Source: Myrica gale (lineage: Eukaryota > Streptophyta > Magnoliopsida > Fagales > Myricaceae). From it: a stretch of 64,000 nt of DNA. The translations under genes and the position numbers were made by a program. Where the stretch lies: NCBI GenBank assembly GCA_963930655.1, contig OZ005611.1, forward strand, positions 22,059,001 to 22,123,000. Reading direction: 5' to 3'. The notes beneath the pieces were generated by a model, which was not told the origin of the DNA, ran no database searches, and saw only the letters and a program-made list of their open reading frames with translations. Shown piece by piece: positions 32,501 through 46,400 of this stretch. How positions within the stretch are numbered: position 1 is the stretch's first letter; the number at the start of each line of letters is the position of its first letter.

Positions 32501-35279
32501 TGAAGCCCCAAATCTACTGATTCAATAGAGTTGTTCCGGTGCATTTAAGCCCAACCAAATAAGGCCTGACGCCCAGCCCATCCAGTCCTCGTGCGTCTGA
32601 GATCAATGAGGGAAGCCTTTTCTACACTTCTCAGTCACAGCTACCATGTTGTGGTCGTGGAGAGTCATTATTTATATACAAAAGTAGATGCAGACACCCA
32701 TTTGGGCCTTTACACCACGTATACAGATAAGGATAAGAACTGCATTCCCCTCAATTATAGCATTAATATTATAATTGAATTGTCGAAAAGGACTAGCATT
32801 TATCCTTCACCGCACACGCACAAATCACAACAAACACAGACTGATCGCAACTCGGGAGGAATTGGCAAAGTAGGCGGCTGCGATTGGAGGCCTTGGTGGC
32901 TGAGTCGGGTTGGAAGCCGTCAGCGTGGTGTTGAAGATGACTTTGTTGGGAATCTATAATTTTTCTTACCGACGGATGAAAGGACAGAAATTGGAAGTAT
33001 ATCATCACAGGTGTCCATACGAGACATACATCAACCGATGCCATCATTAATAGATATTTTTTCAGGAAATGTCACTTTACCCTCTTTAATTACCAAAATA
33101 ATCTTAACCACAAGTTATAAGTACCACATTTAACCCTGAAATAAAATTCAACCGTAAAAACTTCTATCACATGACTCATTTAATATATATATGACAATGA
33201 CTCATTTATAATACATTTGACATGATTTTGACTTTAAGATCTTTTTCCGAACGTAATTTAATGAAATTTGGTAATGATAATGCCCAAGTGATAGTTTAAG
33301 CTCATAATTTTCTATCCCAACACGCAACACACATCATATCACCAAAGTTACCATGTGATATGACTATTCGAGGTGCCTTGAACCGCCTACTAAGCCTAAG
33401 CTTAATTTAAATTTGACTTCCTTAATTATTATTTAACGATGACTTTTATATAGGGTTATAAAGGAATATAATAGTGGTAGAAGACAACGATTCAATCACA
33501 CAATAATTTTTAATAGGATAAAAATCTTAACATCTCAAAGAAACTAAGTTATAGAGATAGTTAATTACTTTATTATTAGTCTTGTCCTTTTTAATACTCA
33601 AAACTAGACCCAACAAAACTTAACCCATAACAATTCAAAAATAAAACGTAACATGATCAAATTCGACTCGTTGTTAAACAAATTGAGCTCGAATTGTTCA
33701 TGAAAAGTTTGATTCATTTATTGTCCTAAATAAAATAATTAGGACCGACCTCATATTTGTAACTACCATACGGAGGCAAAATACAATTTTTAATGTATTT
33801 ATTGTATAGATCATACTAAAATATGGTACGTAATTAATCACTATACCCATATTATTATGTTGTAATCGTAATCCTTATCTCTGTGCAACTGAAACTCTAT
33901 GGAGAAAGATCCATGATCTCGCTTTAGGAATGAATTCCAAACATTATACAACTAATTAATGGATCTGATTAAGACTTTTGACATTTATTACAGTATTTAA
34001 ATGTGCTCAATTACGAAAAAAAAATCTCTCTGAGTTATGGGTAGTTGACAATTCACACTTTAAATTATTAATTTTGAAACATTTCACTCTCGAGTTATCG
34101 AGTATTGATACTTTGCAATCTATAAGAATGATTTTTTATTGCATTAAATAGAAATTCAGACAAAAAAAAACCATAAGAAAAATTATAAAATTATCTTCAT
34201 TTGACCATAAGAAAGAAAATAATAAAATAACAAATTAAATCGAAAGAAAAGGAAACCATAGAATTTCATCATTCTAAGTCGAAATTAAGATGAAAAATAC
34301 AAGGGACAGTTCATTTTCCATCATATTCGGCGTTCAAATATTTAATCAAAATCGTATATATATGGCAAGTATCAGTAATTGAAAAATTTGAAGGTAAAGT
34401 ATTAAAGGTGATAAATTAGAATGTAAAGTGGGTACTGTAAATGATGAATAAAAAAATTATTTTCTCCCAAAATTACCATATTATAAATTGTATAAATCTT
34501 TATATTATAATTATAGTGCATACTTAACACCTAAGTACATGTCTAAGATAGTTGGTTACAAGAGTTCTCATCACCTGCAAAAAGATCAGAACGGGATCCC
34601 GCAGGACATTGAAGAGGAAGTAGGTGCCACCGTGCCAGGGTTAGGTGGAATTCAAGCCAGAAAAGCAAGACCGAGACGCGAGAAAACGACAGCGTGTCGG
34701 GAAATACACGGCGCTAGTGGCTACAGTGTTTTCTTGCCACATTTTTAATGTTTCGCTAATTATGTAGTGTGGGCTTAGTCCAGCTGATCTATGACAAGGG
34801 TCTTTAGAGTCTAGACCCTTCACGAAAGAGAGAGCAGAGATTAGAGAAAGTATTTTTTTTAATCTATAAATCCTTTTTCAAGGGTTCTTTGTTTTTCCTA
34901 CCCACATGGCCACCTCAAAGTTCAAACTAGGGATTTATACGCCTTTCAAAGCCTAAGAAAACCGTTTAGAAAAGTCGAAGCCGCCATTAATATGTCTTCC
35001 TACCTACCTCAACATTCACGAATAACTTTTGAACGAGCTGTGTGGCTATCTCTTATTGGCAACTTAACACGTATGAGAGACGTAATTGAATGACTATTAA
35101 CCATGTTAATCATTTGTGATAAAAATTTAATATCTCAAATATTCGTGAGTTAGATTAGAAAAAAAGAAGAAGAGACGTTACATTCTCTGACTATCTCATC
35201 TTTTACAATTAGTACTTCATATTATAAAATCTAACATATTGTACTTAAAATTGTTAATACGCCTACATTTTACATTTAC

Positions 35280-35505
35280 ACCTCATATTTCACCATCGCT
35301 TTTTCTTTTCTGCTAATTATATTAGTTTGTTGTTTCTTATGATTTTTCTGTCTCTTGTGGGTCTTTGTATGACTTTTTAGTTACTTTGTTCGTTGGCCCG
35401 CCGACTCTTCGGAGTGTCTGGTTCGCCCTTTAGAGCGTGTTCATGAGGTTTTTCAACCTCTTTGATTTTATTAATGAAAGATGCTGCTATTATGATTAAA
35501 AAAAA
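35280..35505 (+). mobile_element. Possible 3' end of a LINE
   Basis: Ends GATTTTATTAATGAAAGATGCTGC, a spacer and a short A run. This resembles the 3' UTR plus A-tail of a plant L1 element. No coding part or target duplication was found, so this is a weak call. Confidence 0.3.
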
Positions 35506-35566
35506 GGGTAAGTTATTAATATGTTTTCCAAAATCATTTAACCTTCAGACAAAGAAGCAACTTTAC

Positions 35567-35616
35567 ACCAAATCTTCTCTTAAGCCGGTTCACCAAATCT
35601 TCTCTTAAGCCAGTCC
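35567..35616. repeat. Two-copy tandem repeat, 25-bp unit
   Basis: CACCAAATCTTCTCTTAAGC occurs twice in direct tandem. Confidence 0.85.
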
Positions 35617-36457
35617 AAGAGGGCCCCCGTTTCCTCGCATCATCCAATCCAAGCCATCCTGTATGACTGGTGCGAAACATTTAATTTTACCCGTATTGTT
35701 GGTTCCTGCAGTATCCTTTCTTTGTTTTTTCCTTTTCTGAATCATTAAATTAAACTAAAAAACTAGACCATATTATAGGAGAGGATGGAATAATAGACAG
35801 ATGAACCTAACCCCCAACTATAACCCAACTCCATACCAAAATTTAATATCTACTTTGCTTATTTCACTAATCAAACGTCCACCTACACATGCTTATCCCC
35901 ATGAAGAACTGATTTCTTGATCCCTGTCCTCATAAAATCAACAAGCCCGAGAAAGAAAAGAATAAACAAGGGTTACATAGTAGATAGAAAGGAAAATGTT
36001 TTTTTTAATTATTTTGATTTCCATAGAAGGTTTCTAAGAAAAAGAAGGCAAGTTTTTTTGGGGGCAGAGCTGGATACGTGGGAGTTCTAAATAAGAAGAG
36101 AGGAAGGGTTGGTCGACTACACCACCCAACTCACGGTCAAGACCACGCCAACCCTTTTAGCAAAAATTGATTCTTTTTTTTAATTGATTCATTCGTGATC
36201 GATGAGGGGTTTTTGTATTGGCATTTTTTAATAAAGTCACAGAAAGAGGGTAACTGACGACTTGAGTAGTTTGTCGTTTGGACAGACAGAGAGAGATAGG
36301 GGCGAGAGTGGGTAGCTGGGAACTACTACAAGTCTCCAACTAAGAATGAAACGGGCGGTGTGGCAATGGCAGTGGGCAGGTACCACGTGCAGCTCTCATT
36401 AAAGCCGTTATAGAACTTAAAGGACTCCAACCCCGGCCTCTTCCAAAACCAAACCTA

Positions 36458-36460
<3 letters not shown>

Positions 36461-36496
<36 letters not shown>

Positions 36497-37487
36497 GTAT
36501 CTCTTCTCATTTTTCTACAATTCCTTGGTATACTTATAAAAAAACAATTCCTTGGTATCACTATTGCATGATCACTATATCACGGACACACCACGCATTC
36601 CGGGCCTGTGTTTGTACATAATTCTGTTGCTTCGTTCACAATGCTTCGTATGCAGAGAGCAATCTGAAGTAATTTGATCCCAGCCCAAAAATTTGCAACT
36701 TATATTCCTCTTTTCCAAGGTCTGACCCATTTCTTCTTTGTCTTCCTTGAGGTTGGCCTCGTGGATAGTTCTGCATCTGTCGTTTTTTCTCTTTCTGATT
36801 TGTGTATTGGTTTTCTCATATTAGTGTTTCGGCCAGAGAAAGCTAGTTAATTATTGTTTGGAATTGGCTACGGCACTTTTGGAGGTTGTACTTTTTTGGG
36901 TACTTGGTTTAGCGTGGATTTTGGAATCTAATCTGCACCTTTTGGAGGTTTTCTTTGTTAGAAATGCGAGTTTTAGCTTTCGGGCAGTGCCCTTTTCGTT
37001 ACAATTTAGTGTATATCCTAAGGAACTCTACCCGTAGGCTGTGTTTCGTTTCTCAGAAGTGGAAATGGATGGTACACTTTACGCGCCAATTGAATATCGG
37101 ATTCTATGTGATCATATATATTCTATGTTTACTGGAATTTTTTATTAGTGAACAGCAGAGTTCCTAATGCTACAACATCAGAGTTCCATTACAGTCAAAT
37201 CATCTGCAACCAGACTCAGCCTTAGTTCACTTACATGCAGTGGTTTAAGTTTATATATGCTGGCAATTGGACGTAGTTTAGAGAATTCTGATTGGATATA
37301 AATTTGTCTACTTGAATTTTGTTCTCTGGAAGATACAAGACAAGTGTGGAAGACCTACTTATGCTTATAGTAGCTTTCTTCAGAATTAATCTGGCTAAGA
37401 TTGTAGAAAAATAAAGTGAGTAGGAGAATCTACTCTGTTCGTTGAACTTTCAATCACCTGAACTGTTGCTTATGTTATCTGTGGCAG
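36461..37487 (+). promoter_or_regulatory. ACC1 5' region: CT tract, possible TATA, leader intron
   Basis: A (CT)n tract at about 36462-36492 is followed by TTATAAA at 36534-36540, a possible TATA box. A plausible leader exon could end near 36719 (CCAAG|GTCTGA). The acceptor CTGTGGCAG at 37487 opens the first coding exon six bases before the ATG. A leader intron is therefore likely, but its donor and the transcription start are guesses. Confidence 0.35.
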
Positions 37488-37493
37488 GGCAGC

Positions 37494-40400
37494 ATGTTTG
37501 AATCCCAAGGGACATCAACGATGGCTAGTGTTGGGCGTGGGAATGGGTACATAAATGGGGTGGTTTCTATGAGGAGCCCTGCTACAATGTCTGCAGTAGA
37601 TGAATTCTGCTATACTCTTGGAGGAAAGAAGCCAATCCATAGTATTTTGATTGCAAACAATGGAATGGCAGCTGTCAAGTTTATACGTAGTATTAGAACT
37701 TGGGCTTATGAAACATTTGGTACGGAGAAGGCAATCCTGTTGGTGGCCATGGCTACTCCGGAGGACATGAGAATCAATGCAGAACATATTAGAATTGCTG
37801 ATAAATTTGTGGAAGTTCCTGGCGGGACCAATAATAATAACTATGCCAATGTCCAGCTTATTGTAGAGGTGTGAATCATAAACCTGGTCAGCATCATGAT
37901 TACATTAAATCAAATAATTCAGGGACGAGTGTTAACCTTCTACATTTTTGCTAATAAAGTGTAATATTTATTTACTCAGATGGCAGAGATAACACACGTT
38001 GATGCAGTTTGGCCTGGTTGGGGCCATGCATCTGAGAATCCGGAGCTGCCAGATGCATTGATTGCAAAGGGAATTGTATTTCTTGGGCCTCCAGCAACTT
38101 CTATGGCAGCACTGGGGGATAAGATTGGTTCCTCATTGATTGCTCAAGCGGCAGAAGTGCCAACCCTTCCATGGAGTGGCTCTCATGTAAACCAATGTTC
38201 TCTTTAAAATTGAGGCCCTAGTATTTATTTGCAATGTCGTTTCATGTCTAATATGCAAAACTTTTGTTATCTAGGTGAAAATTCCCCCAGATAGTTGCTT
38301 GGTTACAATTCCAGATGATATTTACAGGGAAGCCTGTGTTTATACAACAGAGGAAGCGATTGCAAGTTGCCAAGTTGTAGGTTACCCTGCAATGATCAAG
38401 GCATCTTGGGGTGGTGGCGGTAAAGGCATAAGAAAGGTTTGCACCCTGCATGACAATATTGCATTCTACTGACAACTTATGTATGCTTCTGTAGCTAACA
38501 TTCCACAATACTTTCTGTCTTATAAAGACAAAGTGAATGTAAATTATTTGTGTACATAAAAGCACTTAGTCACCTATCATGTCAAGGAACATCCTTGGAC
38601 CATCTACGTGCCTTATTTAGCAAATGAACTGAAGCAAAATTCATCTGCATTTTTTTAGGTTCATAACGATGATGAAGTTAGGGCATTATTCAAGCAAGTT
38701 CAGGGTGAGGTTCCAGGATCCCCCATATTCATAATGAAGCTTGCTTCACAGGTTAGATCATGTACTACATCTTGATTTAAATGGCCAAAGCTATTGAAGT
38801 CTAGATCATGTCCTAATGATTCATTTGGTGTCTGTGATTAGAGCCGCCATTTAGAAGTCCAGTTACTATGTGACCAGTATGGAAACGTTGCAGCTTTGCA
38901 TAGTCGTGACTGCAGTGTTCAAAGGCGGCATCAGAAGGTGAGCTCATATTTGCTATATGATAAATTCAGATATTGTGCATTTCGAGCAAATGGGTTTCTT
39001 TTTGTTCATTATGACAAGCATTGTCTGTTTCCTGACTCGGGGTTACTTTGTCTTTGTCTCTTCATATTTTTTTAGCTAATGAATGCATCTAATCTAGGCA
39101 TCTATGTTGAACAGATTATTGAGGAGGGTCCGATTACTGTTGCTCCTCTTGAAACAGTTAAAAAACTGGAGCAGGCGGCTAGAAGGTTAGCTAAATGTGT
39201 AAACTATGTTGGAGCAGCGACTGTTGAGTATCTCTACAGTATGGACTCTGGCGAGTATTATTTCTTAGAGCTCAACCCTAGGTTGCAGGTATGTGCAATT
39301 TGGTCTAAAGCTTAATCCTGGTTCACGTGCTGCTCCTTTATCTATCAGTATAATTGTAATATGCTCCGTTGAGTGAGTTTCTGGAGTTCTATTTTGTTAT
39401 GGATCTTTTGATGAAATAGAGCTGCAGTAGATATAAGAGTGCTGTGTGCCTTCTAGTTGTTAGCAAATAATTTAAAATATTTTTGTTTGCTAACAATGCA
39501 TTTTAGGTTTAGCAATTTCTTGCGAAAAAATTATGCTGCTAATCATTGTTAGAGTTTTAGCTGGAGGATTAAAGCACGGGCAAGATATTGTGGAGACTGT
39601 TTTCGATTCTTGTTTTGGCAGCATAACTTAATTTCTACATGTTACTTATTACATAGGTGGAGCACCCTGTCACTGAGTGGATAGCTGAAATAAATCTACC
39701 AGCAGCCCAAATTGCAGTGGGGATGGGTATCCCTCTCTGGCAGATTCCTGGTATGATCTTCCTGTGAACTATAGTTTCCTCAATCGAGTTTCTTTATCAT
39801 CAGCTTCATGTTTTTCACCTTTACTGCATGTGTCCCCTAATTAGAGATAAGGAGATTTTATGGAATGGAATATGGTGGAGGATATGATGCTTGGAGGAAA
39901 ACATCTGCCCTTGCCACACCATTTGATTTTGACAAGGCAGAATCTACAAGACCAAAAGGTCATTGTGTAGCTGTGCGTGTGACAAGTGAAGACCCAGATG
40001 ATGGTTTTAAGCCTACAAGCGGGAAAGTACAGGTTAGCCACCAAGGTTAAGACATTGTTGCATTGTTTTTGGTGTGTCTTTCCGTATCTTAGAAACCCGT
40101 AGTGACCTATACTCTTTCTGCAGGAGCTGAGTTTTAAAAGCAAGCCAAATGTGTGGGCATACTTCTCTGTTAAGGTAGATTTTGTTGTCTACTTTTATTT
40201 GGACTTAAACGTCAAACTCTTAGACTGACTTGTGGATGAAATTCTGATTTGCAGTCTGGAGGAGGAATTCATGAGTTCTCAGATTCTCAGTTTGGTGAGT
40301 GTTAATTGACAGTGGTCTTAATCCGGATAGTAGGATGAGTAGCTTAAGAAGATTTTAAAATCTGTTTTACAACTTTTGAAAGACCTGCAGAATGGTGTAT

Positions 40401-43400
40401 TTTTGTATATATCTTTCAATGCTGTTAATTTGAGTCATTAGCGCAGCGATTCACATATGAATTGACTTGTAATTAATGAAAATATTTATTTATTCTAAAT
40501 GGTGGCTATTTTTGAAGAAGATGAGTACTCGTGTATTTTTATTCATCATGAGACCGTCTATTGCTGAAGCCCTTGAATCATATCTCAGGACATGTTTTTG
40601 CGTTTGGAGAGTCTCGACCTTTAGCTATTGCAAATATGGTTCTTGGTCTGAAGGAGATTCAAATTCGAGGAGAGATTCGTACCAATGTCGATTATACGAT
40701 TGACCTTTTGCATGTAAACCTCTCACTTGTTGACAATCCAATCCTATCCATTATTTAAACTAAAAAAAGCAGAGAAAGAAAGAAACACAAACTGATTGTT
40801 GTACACATGTTGTGCAGGCTTCAGATTACAGAGAAAACAAAATCCACACTGGCTGGTTGGACAGTAGAATTGCCATGCGAGTTAGAGCAGAAAGGCCTCC
40901 TTGGTATCTCTCAGTCGTCGGAGGATCTTTGTTTGTAAGCACGCCCATTTTCTATTATTTTCTGGTTTTCTACAGGTGTTCTGTTTGATTACCCTCCCTT
41001 ATATTTTCTACTGTGTCCAACTCAGAAAGCATCTGCTAGCAGTGCAGCTGTAGTTTCAGATTATGTTGGTTATCTTGAAAAGGGGCAAATCCCACCCAAG
41101 GTATTAGGATGGATAACACTATTTCTGTCATGGTTCTGGTGTTCCGATAAATTAATTCACATCCATATTAATATCAGTCAATTGTTGCAGCACATATCGC
41201 TTGTCCAGTCTCTAGTGTCCTTGAACATTGAAGGAAGCAAATATACGGTATGATTTCCAATGATGTTGATTCATTAAAAACAGCTCCTTATGAAGTGTGA
41301 AGAATCTTGGAGACTCGTGGCTCATAGGTTTGATTAATATATGTCAGTAACATAATTCCAAACCGTTTCTAGATTGACATGGTTAGGGGTGGACCGGGAA
41401 GCTACAGGTTGAAGATGAACGAGTCAGAGATTGAAGCAGAAATACATACTTTACGTGATGGGGGATTATTGATGCAGGCAAGCCTTTTGTTTTTAACTTT
41501 CTGTATTTATTGCTGAATGGATCATTGCGGTCTTGGTTGCTTTTATATTTGTATTTTGTACATGGGTAGGCAAAGTTAAGCCAACAAGGAAATTAAATTC
41601 TCAATATTTATTATCCACTTATGAATTTTTACATCTAGGATATATCTATAAACTCCCTGTTACCATGTAGATGTGCTTGCTATGTCAAATATCTGGCTGT
41701 TGCTGTCTGTGATCATACGTGTGAGTATGTGATGCATGAGATTGTAGGAATTTCCATATGTAATATATGTATGTGAAGCTAATTATGTGGATCATCAGAG
41801 TGAATCCTAATAATTGGGCATTGAATAATACCACTATAGTTGCTTTTGTACAAAGTATGTTCTTGTGGGTTTTGAGTTTTTAATAGCATGGAAACTTCTT
41901 CTGGACCTGACAGTGCTATCGTTTGACACCTCATTCATTGAGCTTTCTACAATGTATCAGTGCATCAATGTAGTCAATAGCCTAGAAACCTTCGTATGAT
42001 CGACTACTATATTTTGTCAACAAGGTTCCTCTTGATAGAAGCAGAAGCATACTGGTAGATCTTGTGTCAGTGACCATACTTCCATGAGGAAACTTGTATA
42101 GGCAGGAGCGATATGATGTATCTAATTCATCGGTTGTACCCATCAATATTTTGGAGGAAAAAGTGTCTTTCGTATATTTAGTAGAGCAAAGCCTATCTCT
42201 TATTCTAATATACTTTGGTGAAGGAAGATCGATTCATTAGTAGCTAGGGTTTGGTTTGTGTAAAGCACGGTCTTGAAATAAGAGTGCGGTTCCTTGCCAA
42301 GTTTTTTATTCCAAGTCGTGTATGCGACTGTGATGGTAGCATCAATTTTTGTTACAGTTGGATGGAAACAGTCATGTTATATATGCCGAAGAAGAAGCAG
42401 CCGGAACTCGCCTTCTCATTGATGGAAGGACTTGCTTACTTCAGGTGCTCCCCAATACAATACCCCTCTCATCACCTACCTTTCTCTGTCTTTCCCTGCC
42501 AATGTGAGATGGAAACAGTCATCACCATCTTGTTTCTTTCTAGAATGATCACGATCCATCGAAGTTGGTGGCGGAGACACCATGCAAGCTGCTGAGGTAT
42601 CTGGTTGTGGATGATAGTCATGTCGATGCTGACATGCCATATGCAGAGGTCGAGGTTATGAAGATGTGTATGCCTCTTCTTTCACCGGCTTCTGGACTTA
42701 TCCACTTCAAAATGTCAGAAGGTCAAGCAATGCAGGTAGATCATGTTCAACAGAAGTAGCATGGAATATTCAATATTTTACGGAAGTTGAGTGTTCACTT
42801 TTTTTACTTGTAGGCTGGTGAACTTATAGCTAGGCTTGATCTAGATGATCCTTCAGCTGTAAGAAAAGCAGAACCTTTCCATGGGAGCTTCCCTGTCCTG
42901 GGGCCTCCAACTGCAATTTCTGGCAAGGTTCATCAGAGATGTGCGGCAAGTTTAAATGCAGCACGTATGATTCTTGCAGGTTACGAGCACAACATAGATG
43001 AAGTAAGTACTTTGCTTCCATGTTCCCATCATAAATTTGACCTGAACAATATTCTAAATCCGTAATTCATTCCTGTATGCTTTGAACTCTGAGTTGGCCC
43101 CCATGTATATGGGAACAATATATGGTCTCATTTGGTAGTCAATGTTATCACTTCTTACCTCTATTATAGTTTCCCGAAGACCAGTCTGATAAAATAGTTT
43201 GACTATCTCAGGTAGTTCAAAATTTGCTCAACTGCCTTGATAGCCCTGAACTTCCTTTCCTTCAATGGCAAGAGTGCTTGGCTGTTCTGGCTACCCGCCT
43301 TCCAAAAGATCTCAAAAATGAGGTGAACAAATGTCTTCCATGTCTTCTCTCCAGTTTTATGCTCACATAGTGACTGTAGAATAATATTCAATATGGTTGG

Positions 43401-46400
43401 TCTTCAACCATGTAAAACTTTCAGTTGGAATCAAAATATAAGGAGTTAGAGGGCATTTTCAGCTCCCAGAATGTGGATTTCCCGGCAAAATTGTTACGGG
43501 GTGTTCTTGAAGTGAGTTTCCTATTTGAAGTTCCTAATTCTAAGTTAATTCTTTTTTTTTTCTTAGAATTGTGACACCCTAAGGTTATGTGCTTCTTTTG
43601 CCGCAGGCCCATCTATCCTCCTGTCCTGATAAAGAAAAGGGTGCCCAAGAAAGGCTTGTTGAACCTTTAATGAGTCTTGTGAAATCTTACGAGGGTGGAA
43701 GAGAGAGTCATGCCCGTGTTATTGTCCAGTCGCTTTTTGAAGAGTATTTGTCAGTTGAAGAATTATTCAGTGACAACATCCAGGTAAGTATGTCAGCATG
43801 GAACATAAATTTTTCTTCGATATTAGCATGGAAAAGAAAATATTCTTCCCCCGTGCTTCTACAGTGTCTTTCTATAGGCCATTTCCCAAATTGAATTTTC
43901 AGACAGCAGTCTGTTTTGCTTCCATAGGTGAAAAGACTCCTCAAATTGTTGCCTCCACGATCTTGTGATTTTTCATAGATTCTTTTCTTTTTCTTTCTTA
44001 ATCTGAATTTAATAAATCCCTCATATGTAGATTTTCACTGAACTTTAGATTTCGAAATTATGCTCAATTGTGCAAGTTATATTTTGCTATGTTTAAATCT
44101 TTCTAAAGTTAGACTGAGGCGCAGATGGTTAAATTTGTCTTGAAGACTGGTCCTTATGCTTCAAGCTCTTTCTTAAGCCCTTAAAATGATAATTCTCTCT
44201 TACAAAGAGATTTGAGTGTGATTTTAGAAATATGAATGTTATTTCTTCAACATCTGCTAGTCAGAAGCTTCATTTGTAGTTCTCTTTGCCAGGCTGATGT
44301 TATTGAACGTCTTCGACTTCAGTATAAGAAGGATCTTTTGAAGGTTGTAGACATTGTGCTTTCTCATCAGGTATTAACGCATCATTCTCAGCTGGCTTGC
44401 CCCTTTTCTGTTTAAACTTCCGATGACATTGTCTGGGATAGTACTATGTGCATTTGTTTGCTTGCAGGGTGTCAGGAGGAAAAATAAGCTGATACTGCAA
44501 CTCTTGGAACAGCTGGTTTACCCTAATCCTGCTGCTTATAGGGATATACTTATCCGGTTCTCTGCACTAAACCATACAAATTATTCAGAGGTTGGCTTTG
44601 CATAGAGTTACACAAGCATGAACAGATAACTTTTAAAATTATTTTCTCTGTTCTTAACAATTTTAAATTATGAAGACTCACATCTTACTTTTCCTTGGGG
44701 AAAGGATTTGTTGTTTTTCTCTTCTTGTTTTATCTTCCATCTAGAACCCTATGTATAAGTTTTTATTACATTTTCTAAAGCAAGGTTTTGTTCTTTACCT
44801 ATAAACAAATTCCTTACTTCGAAAGTCATCTTATACAGTTGGCACTGAAGGCAAGTCAACTGCTGGAACAAACTAAGCTCAGTGAACTTCGTTCCAGCAT
44901 AGCTAGAAGTCTTTCTGAATTAGAAATGTTTACCGAGGATGGTGAAACTATGGATACTCCGAAGAGGAAAAGCGCCATTAATGAGAGAATGGAGGATCTT
45001 GTTGGTGCTCCTTTGGCAGTTGAAGATGCCCTTGTAGGCCTCTTTGATCACAGTGATCATACCCTCCAAAGGCGGGTCATGGAGACATATGTCCGGAGGC
45101 TATACCAGGTACGATTCAAGTTCTTGTAACCTCCTGATAATTTTAGATTTTGAGTGTTGCCTTGTTTAACTTTTTCTACGTGTCATCAGCCTTATCTTGT
45201 AAAGGGCAGTGTAAGGATGCAGTGGCACAGATCTGGTCTTATTGCTTCATGGGAGTTTTTGGAGGAGCATATTGTGAGAAAGAATGGGACTGAAGATCAA
45301 ATGTCCAAACAATCAACAGTTGAGAAACACAGTGAGAGAAAATGGGGAGCGATGGTCATTATCAAGTCACTTCAATTTCTTTCATCAATTACTAGTGCTG
45401 CACTGAGAGAAACAACCCATAACCTTCATGAAGCAGTTGCAAATGGATCGGCAGAGCCAGCTAGCTTTGGTAATATGATGCATATTGCATTGGTGGGCAT
45501 CAACAATCCGATGAGTTCACTTCAGGATAGGTAGTGTATTGTACTTTGTACTCGCATTTAAATCATAACCATAAAAGCTTGGAGTTTACTTAGGATTTAT
45601 GGGCTGGCATTATTGAGTAGGTAACATTATTGGATGATAAGCAATGGCTTAATTTTTTTTCTTCTTTTAATCTACTGGGCTCTGTTTTTTACCCCTATTC
45701 ACCCCCTTTATTCTGCTTCTTTCTGTTTTTCATGTCAAAGATGTGCTAGATGGACGGAGTTTCAGATTTTGTCAGTCTACTGGTCAGAACCTGAGCTATA
45801 ATTATACCCTTCTTAACCAGATTTATCCTTTGATGCTTTACAGTGGTGATGAAGATCAAGCTCAAGAGAGAATTAAGAAATTAGCCAAAATACTTAAAGA
45901 GCAAGAAGTAGGTTCTAGCCTACGTGCTGTGGGTGTTGGAGTAATTAGTTGTATCATACAGAGGGATGAAGGCCGAGCCCCAATGAGACACTCCTTCCAC
46001 TTGTCAGAAGAAAAGTTTTATTTCGAAGAAGAGCCTCTTTTGCGGCACCTGGAACCTCCTCTGTCCATTTACCTTGAACTGGTCAGTAGATCTATGGTTA
46101 AGCCTGTGTATATGCTTAAAAATGACAAAGGAAAGGACATAATTGCACATTAATATTTTGTCCAAGAAATTATCAACAATTCTCTTGATGCAGGACAAGC
46201 TTAAAGGTTATGAAAACATACAGTATACCCCATCCCGGGACCGTCAATGGCACTTGTACACTGTGGTAGACAAGCCACTACCAATCCCAAGGATGTTCCT
46301 CAGAACGCTCGTCAGACAGTCAACATCAAATGAAGGGCTTACAGTGTATCAACGGCTTGATGCTGAAAAAACACGTAGCCAATGGGCTATGTCTTTTACT

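Larger units (their letters stand above)
32501..36340. other. Mostly anonymous intergenic DNA
   Basis: AT-rich, with small repeats noted separately. Weak open frames (32591-32959 +, 34488-34748 +) have no recognisable product. The last few hundred bases probably include ACC1 promoter sequence. Confidence 0.45.
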
